This document shows positions 45,825 through 55,865 of a stretch of DNA of 64,000 bases, piece by piece (the first letter of the stretch is position 1; every line of letters starts with the position of its first letter). The notes under the pieces are model-generated. The model saw only the letters and a list, made by a program, of their open reading frames with translations, did no database searches and was not told where the DNA came from. The stretch spans positions 295,286,009-295,350,008 of the forward strand of contig JAUPFV010000004.1 in the NCBI GenBank assembly GCA_036936605.1. The letters run 5' to 3'. This DNA is from Limnanthes douglasii subsp. nivea (taxonomy: Eukaryota > Streptophyta > Magnoliopsida > Brassicales > Limnanthaceae). The translations under genes were made by a program, and so were the position numbers.

Positions 45825-45888
45825 GGACAGATCAGTCCAAGGCCTCCGGACCGGACAGATCGGACAGATCATATGGACCGGACAGATC
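45825..45888 (+). promoter_or_regulatory. Four GGACAGATC copies in the element IX U3 region
   Basis: Copies lie at 45825-45833, 45853-45861, 45862-45870 and 45880-45888, upstream of the TATA box. In the 3' LTR the first copy carries one change. Short direct repeats in U3 often act as enhancer modules; this role is inferred. Confidence 0.4.
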
Positions 45889-46059
45889 ACTTCGAACACA
45901 ATAACCATAAGGTTGTTCGAACTATGAGAAAAGTACTAAAAAACCTAAACACTTTTTGACTAAGCTACTTGCTCTCCTACTTAGAGCTCATGGGTCTTTG
46001 AACATGACTCGGGTCCATTAAACATGACCCGAAAGCCCATAAGGGCCCAAACATCACAC

Positions 46060-46067
46060 TATAAATA
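46060..46067 (+). promoter_or_regulatory. TATA box of the element IX 5' LTR
   Basis: TATAAATA lies in the context CACACTATAAATACCC, conserved in all gypsy LTRs of this family (..TATAAATACCC). Confidence 0.65.
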
Positions 46068-46248
46068 CCCAACCACCTGCATTAACTATGGGTAATGAGA
46101 ATTACCTGCTACCAAGCTGCTTAATTATCTCTCTACTCTCTAAACACGTTAAACACCCACACACCACCACTTAAACACCCGTATACCACCGTAAAATACC
46201 AACTGAAATTACCAGCCTACCCTCAGGCGATTATTGTCCACACCAAAT

Positions 46249-46267
46249 TGGCGACCACAGTGGGAGC
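46249..46267 (+). other. Element IX primer binding site
   Basis: TGGCGACCACAGTGGGAGC starts three bases after the LTR. This is probably the reference form of the site for the family. The tRNA was not identified. Confidence 0.88.
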
Positions 46268-46318
46268 ACGAAGGTGCCTGAATCAAGCATTCAAAACCAG
46301 CTAAGAAAATCTGTCCGT

Positions 46319-48661
46319 ATGAATCTGGACAATCCAGAGCTTCCACCAGCTTTGCTCGAAGTGGTGGAAGAGAACGATGAATACACTGTCCAAGAGCGCG
46401 ACAGGTTAAAGTTTGAAATAGAAGCTCTGAGGGCTGAGAAGGCCAAGATGGGCGTAAAAGAAAAATCCAAAGCATCGGTTGCTCATCACACCGATAACCC
46501 CAGAGAGCATGAGTCTTCGAAGACCCATGTGAGCACCAAAAAGACTCATGCCAGTTCTAAGAAGTCTCACCGGTCCAAGCCTGTGGAGAGTTCTGACTCA
46601 AGCTCAGAATCTTCTGAAAGTTCTTCGGACAGTGATGGAGTTGAAAAATCCTTGTCCTCTAGCAGTGATGAGGGTCAAACCAGAAAAAAGCAAAAGCAAA
46701 TCAAAAAATATTCAAGAAAAAGAGACAGACATGGAAGAATGAAAAGGTATATTGGCAAGAGATCATCTCACCACCGGAGGCATGTGGACAAGATGCTGAT
46801 GGATCCCTTTGCCTTCCATGATGAACCAGGTATCTTTGCAACTCCCAATGAGGATACTGTGTTCAGTCGTGGGAGAAATTGGAGGCAATCTCCATTGTCT
46901 TCTAAAATTCTGTCCGGAAACCTCCCCAAGAGGCTTGATAGCACCAAGATAGAAAAGTACGATGGCAGTACTGATCCGGACAACCATCTGGAGCAATTTA
47001 AGAATTTCATGATGAACTTTGATGACGATGATAAACTACTTTGTAGGGCATTCTCCCAATCATTTACGGGGAGTGCTCTGAAATGGTATAACAGCCTGCA
47101 TCAGGGTTGTATTAAAGATTTCGATACGTTTTGGGTGGCCTTTCGAAGGCAGTTCGTAGGGAGTAAAGAGCTGAAGGGTAATGGAGACACAATAATCCAT
47201 TGTGCCCAGGAACCAAATGAGTCCTTGAAAGAATACATAAGTCGTTTTGTGAATACAAAGAATGGGTTAGCTGATTGCTTCGAACAGGTAGCAATAGCAT
47301 CCCTAAGACAGGGTTTGAACCCAGGCAATCTAGCTGATTCGGTGACCAGAAAGAAGGCCATGACCTGGGGAGGGTTGCTCAATCAAGTTGGCAAACAAAT
47401 AAACGTCGATGAAACAAAGAAAACCAGGGTGCACAGGCAGGTGAGGTCTACCCCGGTGACACCTAATCCTAATCAGAATCAGTCCGGGAACAAAGCAAGA
47501 GAGACCGGACAGGGGCATGGTAGGGCAAAAGCTCAGTCTCAGCCAGCTGCTCCTGCTCAAAGTCAACAATCCAGAAACAAAAGAGGGCCATGGGTCCAAC
47601 CAGAGTGGTTCGCAGAGTTAAAAGAAAGCGTGGCCACTATCTTCGATAAAACAAAGGATGAGGTGCATTACCGGAGATCGGCAACATTGCAGTCTCCCAG
47701 AGAGCATCGCAACAACTCTTTTTGCCAATATCACAATGATATTGGTCATACCACTGATGATTGCATATCGTTGAAACAAGAGGTTCAAAACTTGATTGAA
47801 ATGGAGAAGCTGGGAGCTTACGTTAAAAGAAGAGGGGGCAACAGGCCTGAGAACACTCACCGGGTTGGTCCAAGTAATGCTGCCCCGGAGGGGGCCATGG
47901 TTATAGTTGAAAGGTTTGATGTGGAATCTGAATACTTGGATCCTGATCCAACTCGAAACAGAGTGGGTGCTATAGAGGAATGTTCTAAGTCGGTCTCCGG
48001 GCTCATTAAGTTTTTCGAGTCACTTACAATTTTCGGAGGGGACACTATGACAGCTCCTACTGCTTCTTCGAGGAAGAGGCATGTTCATACTTTGGCCTCC
48101 CAGCTAGAAGGAGGCATGACATCTTATCAGTCACCAAACTCATTTCCCTTCATTGTGTTTGATGAAGATGATTTAAGAAACATTGATGGCCCTCATGAGG
48201 ATGCTGTTGTCATAGGAGCATCTATAGGGGGCAATGACATAAGGCGAATTTTGGTGGATACTGGAAGCTCAGCCAATATCCTTTTCCTAACCACTTACAA
48301 GAAGATGAAAAATCCAGCTGTAATTCAGAATTCGGACAGGTCAATCGTGGGCTTCACAGGCAGCTCAGCAGATGTGATCGGGGAGTTCGAAGAGGAGGTA
48401 TTATTGGGCAAGGGCCCTTTCAAGAAAATGGTCAGAATACTCTTTATTGTGGTGGATTGTCCCACTTGCTATAATGCTATTCTAGGGAGGTCTTGGCTCT
48501 CTAGGATGCATGCAGTGGCCTCAACAGTCCACCAATGCTTGAAGTATGCTGTTCAGGGGCAGGTTGGAGTTGTCCGGAGCAGCCAAAAGATTGCAAGAGA
48601 ATGTTATGCTACTGCATTGGCTCCTCGAACACTGGGGGCAGTCTGTATTGATGAACAATAG
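46319..48661 (+). CDS. Element IX Gag-protease polyprotein
   Basis: The frame is open for 780 residues from the ATG at 46319; upstream codons are in frame but lack an ATG. This ATG aligns with MDPNEQ in element I. Parts, in residues from this start: coiled coil about 10-50; Ser/Lys-rich region 50-175, ending KKYSRKRDRHGR; retrotransposon gag core about 225-335 (LLCRAFSQSF, KWYNSL, IHCAQEPNESLKEYI); a Pro/Gln-rich linker; CHHC zinc knuckle CQYHNDIGHTTDDC at about 468-481; retropepsin-type protease with VDTGSSANILF at about 645-655. Gag would form the particle and bind the genomic RNA, and the protease would cut the polyprotein. It ends at UAG 48659-48661, and pol continues in the same frame. 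All key residues appear intact, which is unique among the gypsy copies here. Confidence 0.93.
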   Translation: MNLDNPELPPALLEVVEENDEYTVQERDRLKFEIEALRAEKAKMGVKEKSKASVAHHTDNPREHESSKTHVSTKKTHASSKKSHRSKPVESSDSSSESSESSSDSDGVEKSLSSSSDEGQTRKKQKQIKKYSRKRDRHGRMKRYIGKRSSHHRRHVDKMLMDPFAFHDEPGIFATPNEDTVFSRGRNWRQSPLSSKILSGNLPKRLDSTKIEKYDGSTDPDNHLEQFKNFMMNFDDDDKLLCRAFSQSFTGSALKWYNSLHQGCIKDFDTFWVAFRRQFVGSKELKGNGDTIIHCAQEPNESLKEYISRFVNTKNGLADCFEQVAIASLRQGLNPGNLADSVTRKKAMTWGGLLNQVGKQINVDETKKTRVHRQVRSTPVTPNPNQNQSGNKARETGQGHGRAKAQSQPAAPAQSQQSRNKRGPWVQPEWFAELKESVATIFDKTKDEVHYRRSATLQSPREHRNNSFCQYHNDIGHTTDDCISLKQEVQNLIEMEKLGAYVKRRGGNRPENTHRVGPSNAAPEGAMVIVERFDVESEYLDPDPTRNRVGAIEECSKSVSGLIKFFESLTIFGGDTMTAPTASSRKRHVHTLASQLEGGMTSYQSPNSFPFIVFDEDDLRNIDGPHEDAVVIGASIGGNDIRRILVDTGSSANILFLTTYKKMKNPAVIQNSDRSIVGFTGSSADVIGEFEEEVLLGKGPFKKMVRILFIVVDCPTCYNAILGRSWLSRMHAVASTVHQCLKYAVQGQVGVVRSSQKIARECYATALAPRTLGAVCIDEQ
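48659..48661 (+). other. In-frame UAG between gag-protease and pol, element IX
   Basis: CAA-TAG-CAG-TTT. The reading frame continues directly into pol (QFEGLSGGEGEIDDPRET). The position is conserved in I, VII and VIII. Confidence 0.7.
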
Positions 48662-51600
48662 CAGTTTGAGGGCCTTTCTGGGGGTGAGGGTGAAATTGAT
48701 GACCCCAGAGAGACCCCCGGAGTGTTGATACCGGTTGAAGAGGTAGAAACGCACTGGCTGGAGGATGGAAAATGTGTCAAGATAGGGTCTAAAATGCCCC
48801 CTGTGTTGAAAGATCAAATGTTAAAATTTTTGAAGAACCATCAGCATGTCTTTGCTTGGTGAAATGCTGATGTTACTGGAGTTCCATCAGAAATAATTTC
48901 ACACCACCTATCCGTCCGGAGAGATGTAGCTCCAGTAGTTCAAAAAAGAAGAGCTTTTTCCAAAGAAAAGGCCGATGTCATAGTGCAAGAGGTTGACATG
49001 CTTACAAAGATGGGGCACATCAAGGAATCTCAATACCCTTTGTGGACTGCCAATCCTGTCTTGGTAAAAAATAAGAATGGCAAGTGGCGCATGTACATTG
49101 ACTTCACAGATCTCAATAGAGCTTGCCCAAAAGACTTGTATCCGGTCCCCCGGATTGATCAGTTAGTAGATTCCACCTCTGGAAACAAGCTGTTTTCCTT
49201 TATGGATGCTTTCTCCGGATACAATCAGATTCAAGTGGATCCAAAGGATCAAGAGCATACCACATTTGTAACTGACAGAGGGCTTCATTGCTACAAGGTG
49301 ATGCCATTTGGTTTGAAAAATGCTGGGGCTACTTATCAGATATTAGTCAACAAGGCATTTGCTGATCAAATTGGAAGAAATATGGAAGTATACATTGACG
49401 ATATGATGGTGAAAATGTGGATGAGCAGTTGCACTTGTCCGATCTCCAAGAAACTTTTGCCAACTTGGTGAAAGTGAATTTAAAGTTAAACCCTGAAAAG
49501 TGTGTCTTCGGAGTGCAGTCCGGGCAGTTTCTAGGTTATATTATAAGTGAGCATGGAATACAGCCCGATCCGGACCAGTTAAATGCTCTGTTCCAAATGG
49601 AACCTCCTCGAAACATTAAAGAAGTACAACGGTTAACGGGGAGGTTAGCTGCCTTAAACAGGTTTATCTCAAGGTCTTCGGACAGGTGTGCTCCTTTCTT
49701 TCAAACTTTGAAGGGTGAAAAGGGCTTTGATTGGACCCCGCAGTGTGATGAGGCTTTCAATGAAATAAAAAAACACCTGTCCTCCCCCAAAACTTTGTTC
49801 AAACCAGTCGATGGGGAGACTCTCTTTGTATATTTGGCAGTTTCAAGTTGTGCCATCAGTGTTGTGCTGGTAAGAGAGGTCAATAGTCATCCCCATCTAG
49901 TGTACTACGTCCGCAAAAGCTTGATAGATGCAGAGAATCGTTACTTGAAACTTGAAAAATTGGCATTGGCCTTGGTGATAGCGGCCAGAAAGATAGGCCT
50001 TATTTCCAGGCTCATCCCATCATCGTCCAGACTTCTTTTCCTTTGAAGAATGTCCTTCAAAAGGCAGACATTTTGAACAGAATGACTAAGTGGTCAGTAG
50101 AGTTGGGGGACTTCGACATAGACTTTGCTCCCCGAACAGCAGTCAAAGCCCAAGCTGTGGCTGATTTCCTGGTCGAATTCCACTCTGACAGAGATTCGGA
50201 GCAAGCTACTGATATAAAAGATAAGAAAGTATGGGTCGTCCGAACAGATGGTGGATCTAGCACTATGGGGTGTGGTGCAGGGGTATGTTTAACTTCCCCG
50301 TATGGAGACAAAATGTACCAGGCTATTTGTTTTGCTTTCAGGGCATCTAATAACGAGTCCGAATATGAAGCAGCTATAGCTGGGTTAAAATTGGCCTACA
50401 TTTGTGGGGCTAAGAGGGTCAAGCTGCTAAGCGACTCCCAACTGATTATCCACCATGCTCAAGGCCAATCTGAGGCAAAGAAAGAGCAACTTGTAAAGTA
50501 TTTACTCCTCCTCAAAAATGAAGCGCTCAAGTTTAAAAGTGTTGTCTATGAGCACATTCCCCGGACAGAAAATGAACTGGCAGACTCACTGGCAACCATA
50601 GCATATACGGAGTCATATCCATGGATCCATGTGCTTGAAAGCCCCTCCATTCAACTTTGCAAGGGTAAAGAAGAAGAGATTTTTGAAATACAAGCAAAAC
50701 AACCTCAAGACTGGAGATTTCCTCTCATGCAGTATCTCTCCGATGGTGTTGTGCCTCCGGATAAGTCACAAGCCAGAACATTGAAACACAAGGCTCGTGG
50801 TTTCATCATATTGAGAGAAGTGTTATACAAGAAGTCTTACAGTAAACCTCTCCTACGCTGTTTGGGGGATGAAGAATCACAAATGGTCCTCTCTGAATTA
50901 CACGATGGCGAGGGGTCAGCCCATTGTGGGTTTAGAGCTTTGACAAGAAGATTTTTGCTCTCCGGATATTATTGGCCATCAATCATGAAAGATGTTAAGG
51001 AGTTGGTAAGAAGGTGTGACCCATGCCAGAGGTACAGCAATGAAATTCATGTACTAGCCATTCCTTTAGAGTCGATTTCTGAGCCTATTCCTTTTGCTCG
51101 ATGGGGATTGGACTTAGTGGGGCCTCTCCCTGTAGCATCCGGAGGGCGCAAAACTATAATTGTGGCTATTGACTACTTTTCGAAGTGGATAGAAGCAGCC
51201 CCTCTAGCAGGGACAACATCAAAAGCTGTTATAAAATTCATTCTATCCAACATATGTTGCAGATTTGGTGTCCCACAGAAAATAACAACAGACAACGGGC
51301 CATAGTTCGACAATAGAGAAATGGAAAGCTTCTGTGCCTCAAGGGGTATACAGCATTGTTTTTCTTCACCTTTCCACCCACAAGCAAATGGGCAAGTTGA
51401 AGTGGCCAATAGAACTATTCTGTCCGGTTTAAAGAAGAATTTGGAAGGGGCTGCTGGAAAGTGGCCTAGTTATTTACAAGAGGTCTTATAGGCCTACCGG
51501 ACAACACCTGGGGCTGCAACACAAGAGTCACCTTTTTCTTTGGTCTATGGGATGGATGCAGTAGCTCCCATAGAGGCAACTCTCCCCTCTTTTCGTGTTC

Positions 51601-51947
51601 ATAACTTCTCCGAACATGCTAACCAGGTGGCAATCAGAGGCCAACTTGATTTGGTAGAAGAAAGACGAGTTAAAGCTCACCTTAGAGTTGCACACTATCA
51701 AGGCTTGATGAGGAGCAGGTTTGCTTCCAAAGTCAAAAGAAGAGATTTCCAACCTGGGGACAAAGTATTAAGAAAGGTCTTCTTACACATTAAAGAAAAA
51801 CTCTTCGGAAAGCTGGCCCCAACTTGGGAGGGTCCGTATATGGTGGTTGAAAGAATCAAACCTGGAACTTATTGGTTGGAAGACAAGGATGGCAGAGTTC
51901 TAACTCATCCTTGGAATATTGAGCATCTCCGGATGTACTTGGAATAA
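48662..51947 (+). pseudogene. Element IX pol (RT, RNase H, integrase), few defects
   Basis: The leader has a stop at 48860. RT follows with MYIDFTDLNRACPKDLYPVPRID, FMDAFSGYNQIQV, VMPFGLKNAGATY and YIDDMMVK (49393-49416; catalytic Asp pair intact). One base is missing near 49411-49418 and another at 49994/49995, shifting the frame. RNase H is at 50043-50620 (VRTDGGSSTMGCGAG, LLSDSQLIIHHAQGQSEAKK, NELADSLATIAY). The integrase runs 50880-51947: HHCC finger (H..H..CDPCQRY), DLVGPLPVASGGRKTIIVAIDYFSKW, TTDNGP then TAG (51303) for Gln of PQF, a further TAG (51489) for Trp, and a C-terminal part ending HPWNIEHLRMYLE, TAA at 51945. It would be translated as a fusion to Gag-Pro by readthrough if repaired. 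Confidence 0.92.
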
Positions 51948-51992
51948 CACTTGTGTAAATATTTACTTGTTTGAACATCCATGTAAATATTT

Positions 51993-52046
51993 GGGGGCAT
52001 ACTCTTCCCTCCCTGGTGGCACGGAGAGGTTTTAATGAGGTGTCCG
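51993..52046 (+). other. Conserved non-coding block after pol, element IX
   Basis: GGGGGCATACTCTTCCC.. then AGGTTTTAATGAGGTGTCCG (52027-52046). The same block follows pol in VI, VII and VIII. Confidence 0.6.
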
Positions 52047-52291
52047 AGTTTTTAAATAAGATTCAATGCCTTCTTAAAAAAAATTCCGAAGTGTTGTTTA
52101 AAGTTTTGTTCCTTGTCATACTATACGGACTGAAATATCTAAGGGCTATTTAAACTCTAGCCGGAGAATTTAAACACTCTCACCATGCAACAACTAAAGG
52201 TTACTTAAACTCTGGCTATCAAAACTAAAATGAAAGAAGATGACGGTTGCACAAAACAGAGATACTCATTAAATAAAATAACTTAAACTTG

Positions 52292-52307
52292 CCTTGGCCT
52301 TCCAGGG
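52292..52307 (-). promoter_or_regulatory. Dyad 2 after aORF stop, element IX
   Basis: CCTTGGCCTTCCAGGG is the CCTTGG-N4-CCAAGG dyad with one mismatch. It lies 89 bp from dyad 1. Confidence 0.48.
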
Positions 52308-52380
52308 ACTTTTAAATATAGTCAAGCTACAACACAAAAAGCCAGTCTGAACAAACACCGGACACCATTACAAAAGAGTT

Positions 52381-52396
52381 CCTTGGCCTTCCAAGG
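52381..52396 (-). promoter_or_regulatory. Dyad 1 after aORF stop, element IX
   Basis: CCTTGGCCTTCCAAGG is a perfect stem, 41 bp past the aORF stop at 52437. As in VII and VIII, it is followed (in plus orientation) by ACTTT. Confidence 0.5.
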
Positions 52397-52436
52397 ACTT
52401 TAGTGTGGATTAAAAATAAACTAAGTAAATTATAAG

Positions 52437-55431
52437 TTAGGGTTGAGCCTTTGAGGATGGCTCACCTTCATCCACCTTCTTACCCTTAGGTTCATCTTTC
52501 CCTTCATCTTTCTTCTTACCTTTGGGATCGTCCTTCTCTTCGTCTGGGCTCTCCCCAGTGTGTTCTTCATCAACCGAGGAGCCATTAGAGTAGCCATACA
52601 TGTCACCTTCAACCATCGTGTGGTATGGAAGCTCGTCGGGCTCAACATAAAGCCATAAGTCCCCTAGGTTCCTGTCCGGAAATTTTTCATGGAATAAAAG
52701 AACCATGTCAGACCTCACCTTCTCAAGCAATAGCTCTTCGCTTTTAATCATCTGGTTGGCATAGGCATTGATCTTGGCGTTGATCGTAGTCTCTTGATCC
52801 CTTAACAAAGCGGTTTTCTCCTCGACAGCCTTGGATGCTGCATTCTCAAGAGAAATCTTGTCGGTAGTCAGGTTGGTGATAATCTTGTCCTTTGCCTTGG
52901 TCTCTTCTTTTGAGGCAGTAAGGTCTTTCTCCAGACCGGACAGCTTCTCCTGGAGGTCTTTGATGGTTTCCCCTAGAGTGGCAACTTTTGTATTGCTTTC
53001 CTCCTGGTTCCTCTTCAACCCCTCATTTGCTTCCTTTAGCAAGTCAGCATTGGCAGTAGCAGTGCGAAAGTCTTCGGACAGCTTTTCCTTCTCAGACTTA
53101 AGGTCTTTTATAATGTCTGCCTGACCCCGGACTTGTCTCTCCAATGTGAGAACCGGCTGCACATTGCTTAGCAAGGAGTGGGCTATGGTATCCTTTTCAC
53201 TAGAAACAATGAAAGTCTTACCATTGAAGTTGACGGTGTTAGAGCTGCTCGGAGGAATGTAAGGCCCTGCGAAGTCGTCTCTGGGGAGGTTGAGGAAATA
53301 TTCACCAAGTTCACCAATACCGGTGATGTCTACATCATCCATGTTGAGCTCTCCTCCCTCAACTTCATCAGTATGAAAGTCTCTTGGGATCTCCTCAGCA
53401 TGTGTTGGGTCAGAAGGGTCATCCTGGACAGAGGGCTCCGGATCCCGGAGAGCAAGCTCATCTCCCTTTGCAGTCTTTTTCTTCTTGGCTGCCCGGTCTG
53501 CCCCTTCAATCCCCTATTTACGATTCCTCTTCGAGGCCCTTGGAGGCTTTGGGAGGTCTGCTTCCTGCCTTTCTGTCTCTTGCTCCACCACTTGCAAGAG
53601 GGCAGCATCGATTTGGCTCTGAGCCGGCCCCTCCGGGTCAGTTGGAACATCCTTCTCAGCATCAGCAGGGTTAGCACTGCTCGCCACCTTTTTGCCTTTC
53701 TTCTTGCCCTTCATTTTGCTTGGGGCTTTGGCCCGGCCTGGTACGAAGAGTGTCCCATCTGCTTCATGAGACCTCTTGAGCACTGTGTCCGGAGAGGGTT
53801 GAGTGGTGAGCTCCTCTCAGCTTAAATCTCTCCGACCTGTGGTGTTCCACAGGTGAGACCTTGCCAGATTTCCACTTGTGAAGGCACTATGGAATCGGTT
53901 CCCCCAGTTCTCTGCGGCCCAGGCATTGATTTTACCACAAGTGACCTGTCCGGCCTTCAAGTAGTCCCCAAACTCTTTAGGCAGTTCTGTTAAAACAAAA
54001 AAAAAGACCAGTTAATTTAAACCAACTTAAAAAAGGAAGAAATGGACAAAGATTTGAAGTGTGAAACTTACGGTCACTCCTCCACCTGCTTCTGAGGAGG
54101 CTTGGGTTCTCTCTGGCCTTGATCTTCTTGCCGTTTTCCCAGGCGCCACTGACAAACAAAAACTGGCTCCTCCATTTACTCTCAGACTCCAACAGATCAT
54201 TGACAGCCTTGAAGTTGTCCCCCATATTGAAGTGGTAGAAGGGGAATTGGTGATGTTTGCAAAGGTTGGCCATTGCTGCAAACTCTTCCATAGGGAGAGG
54301 GATCCCGGACAGCCTAGATGCCATGATACATGACATCAGAGTATACCAGCCGTTGGGGCTCAGCTGGCTCGGGCAGAGCTTGACCAGGTGAAAATATCTG
54401 ACGATCTCCGGGTCCAATGGGAATCTGAGTCCCCAGTTAAAGAGCTCTGTGAAGATGACCAGCTCATTTAGCTTGCAATCCATAGGGGTTTCAGGATCTA
54501 TGGGAATCCTTATCTTCACGTTTTCTGGGATCCCCCATTTTGTGCGCATTCGACCTAGTTCAGCCGTGTGGATAAAAGCATACTTGGTCTTCTGTAAGGC
54601 CAAGAGATATTTAAGTTCGACCCTGTGAAAGCAAGGCCCTACTTTCTCTTCGAGACACTCCGGCAGATCCGTATGCCTCAAGCACAGTTTTTCTTTGCCC
54701 TTATCGTTTTTGATAGCGACAGTGTTACTAGTCTGACCGGAGGGCTCAGACTCAAAAGGTACTTCTTCAACAGAGTCCTCCATTCTTTCCTCCATGATCG
54801 TAGGAGGAACATCAGTGGTAGGGGCCCGGGGAGAATTCAAATTTGGCTCTGCCTGGCTTCCGGACTGCTGTTGTTCTGTGTTTTCTTGACTTCTAGTCTC
54901 AGGCTGGGGATCTGAGGCAGAAGTCTCTCTCTGGGGTGCTGGGCTGCTAGCCTCCGGACCGGATGGCCTTTCCCGGGGAGCTCTGATAGGCACTCCAGAC
55001 CCAGAACTACTATTTTTTGCCCCCGACTTTGAGGGAGTGTCTTTGGAGGCTTGCCCCTTAACCAGCCGGCTTGACCTCTTGACAACCAGTTTCTCCGGAG
55101 AGTGCTCTGTGTCTGATCCCATTGCGAGGAAAGGTGAAGGTTTCCTAAAACTTGTAACTGTGACTCCTGGCTCAACAGCAGGTACTGACTCCTGAACTGA
55201 GGAACCAGAGACTATAGGCGAGAGGGTGGATTGAAATAACTTTTTGGGCTTGGTACCTTTAGAGGAGGACGAGCCTCGATCTGACTCTGTAACGGAGGCG
55301 GCTGGTCTGTCAACAGGTGATGAAGGTAGCCCCGCTGCGATTCGTCTCTCCTTCTCAACTTTTTGTGCTTTCTCCAACTCTAAAAGGTTGAGCCAACCAC
55401 CTTTGATCAATGAAGTCCTTGCTGTAAACAT
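52437..55431 (-). pseudogene. Element IX antisense extra gene (aORF), two nonsense codons
   Basis: The ATG at 55431 opens MFTARTSLIKGGWLNLLELE. Exon 1 (55431-54072, open) has a Pro/Ser-rich N-terminal part (residues 25-235) and a conserved domain of about 190 residues (ALQKTKYAFIHTAELGRMRTKWGIPE, VRYFHLVKLCPSQLS, MASRLSGIPLP, HHQFPFYHFNMGDNFKAVNDLLE, FVSGAWENGKK). The intron is 53987-54071 (GTAAGT..AACAG, phase 1). Exon 2 (53986-52437) has HLWNTTGRRDLS then TGA for Trp, a Lys-rich stretch, a TAG near 53515, DVDITGIGELGEYFLNLPRDDFAGPY, a coiled coil (about 53150-52740), FHEKFPDRNLGDLWLY, and an acidic tail ending SSKAQP. No enzyme motif was seen. The conserved domain plus coiled coil suggests a structural or DNA/RNA-associated role, which is inference. 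Genes in this place and orientation are known from Tat-lineage elements. Confidence 0.88.
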
Positions 55432-55700
55432 AAACTACCAAGGAAATCTTTGCTTTAGTGAGAGAAAGCTCTGAGTAAATTTGCAGAGTAAATATGGAAG
55501 AGATAGTAAAATAGTAGAAAGTGAGTCTGAATTTATAGTAAATCTGAAAAAGCAGTTGATTCCTAGGAGAATTCGAAAAGTTTGGCAATGATTAAAAGAC
55601 GGCGCTGATGTCATCATTTGTAATTAAAGAGGTTGCTTTTCGAAGAAGTTGGGTTCGAAATTCAAGGTGAAAAAACGGCTAAAGCAACCAGTCAGAGTGT

Positions 55701-55710
55701 GACACGTGTC
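55701..55710 (-). promoter_or_regulatory. GACACGTGTC palindrome upstream of element IX aORF
   Basis: It lies 270 bp upstream of the aORF ATG, in the 17-base block TGACACGTGTCCCACGA shared with VII and VIII. The CACGTG core is the G-box bound by plant bZIP and bHLH factors. Confidence 0.55.
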
Positions 55711-55851
55711 CCACGAACTCTGGCAAAAACCGGTTTGAATTCGTGAAGCTTTATCTGTCCGGGTAAACCCATAGACCTGTCCGGATTGAAAACTACTTCT
55801 AACATCGGACTGTTTTTCAGGTCTCTGACAAGAATACTTGCTCAAACACCT

Positions 55852-55865
55852 AAACAAGGGGCTCC
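55852..55865 (+). other. Element IX polypurine-tract region
   Basis: AACAAGGGGCTCC lies directly before the 3' LTR and is the likely plus-strand primer region. Confidence 0.6.

Larger units (their letters stand above)
45791..46245 (+). repeat. Element IX 5' LTR
   Basis: The LTR is 455 bp, TGATAAGTCTGAATTC.. to ..TTGTCCACACCA. U3 has four copies of GGACAGATC (45825-45888). The TATA box is at 46060. Confidence 0.95.

Noticed and set aside
46249..46267. PBS as part of a tRNA gene
   Set aside because: Only the 3' end complement is present, without a cloverleaf.
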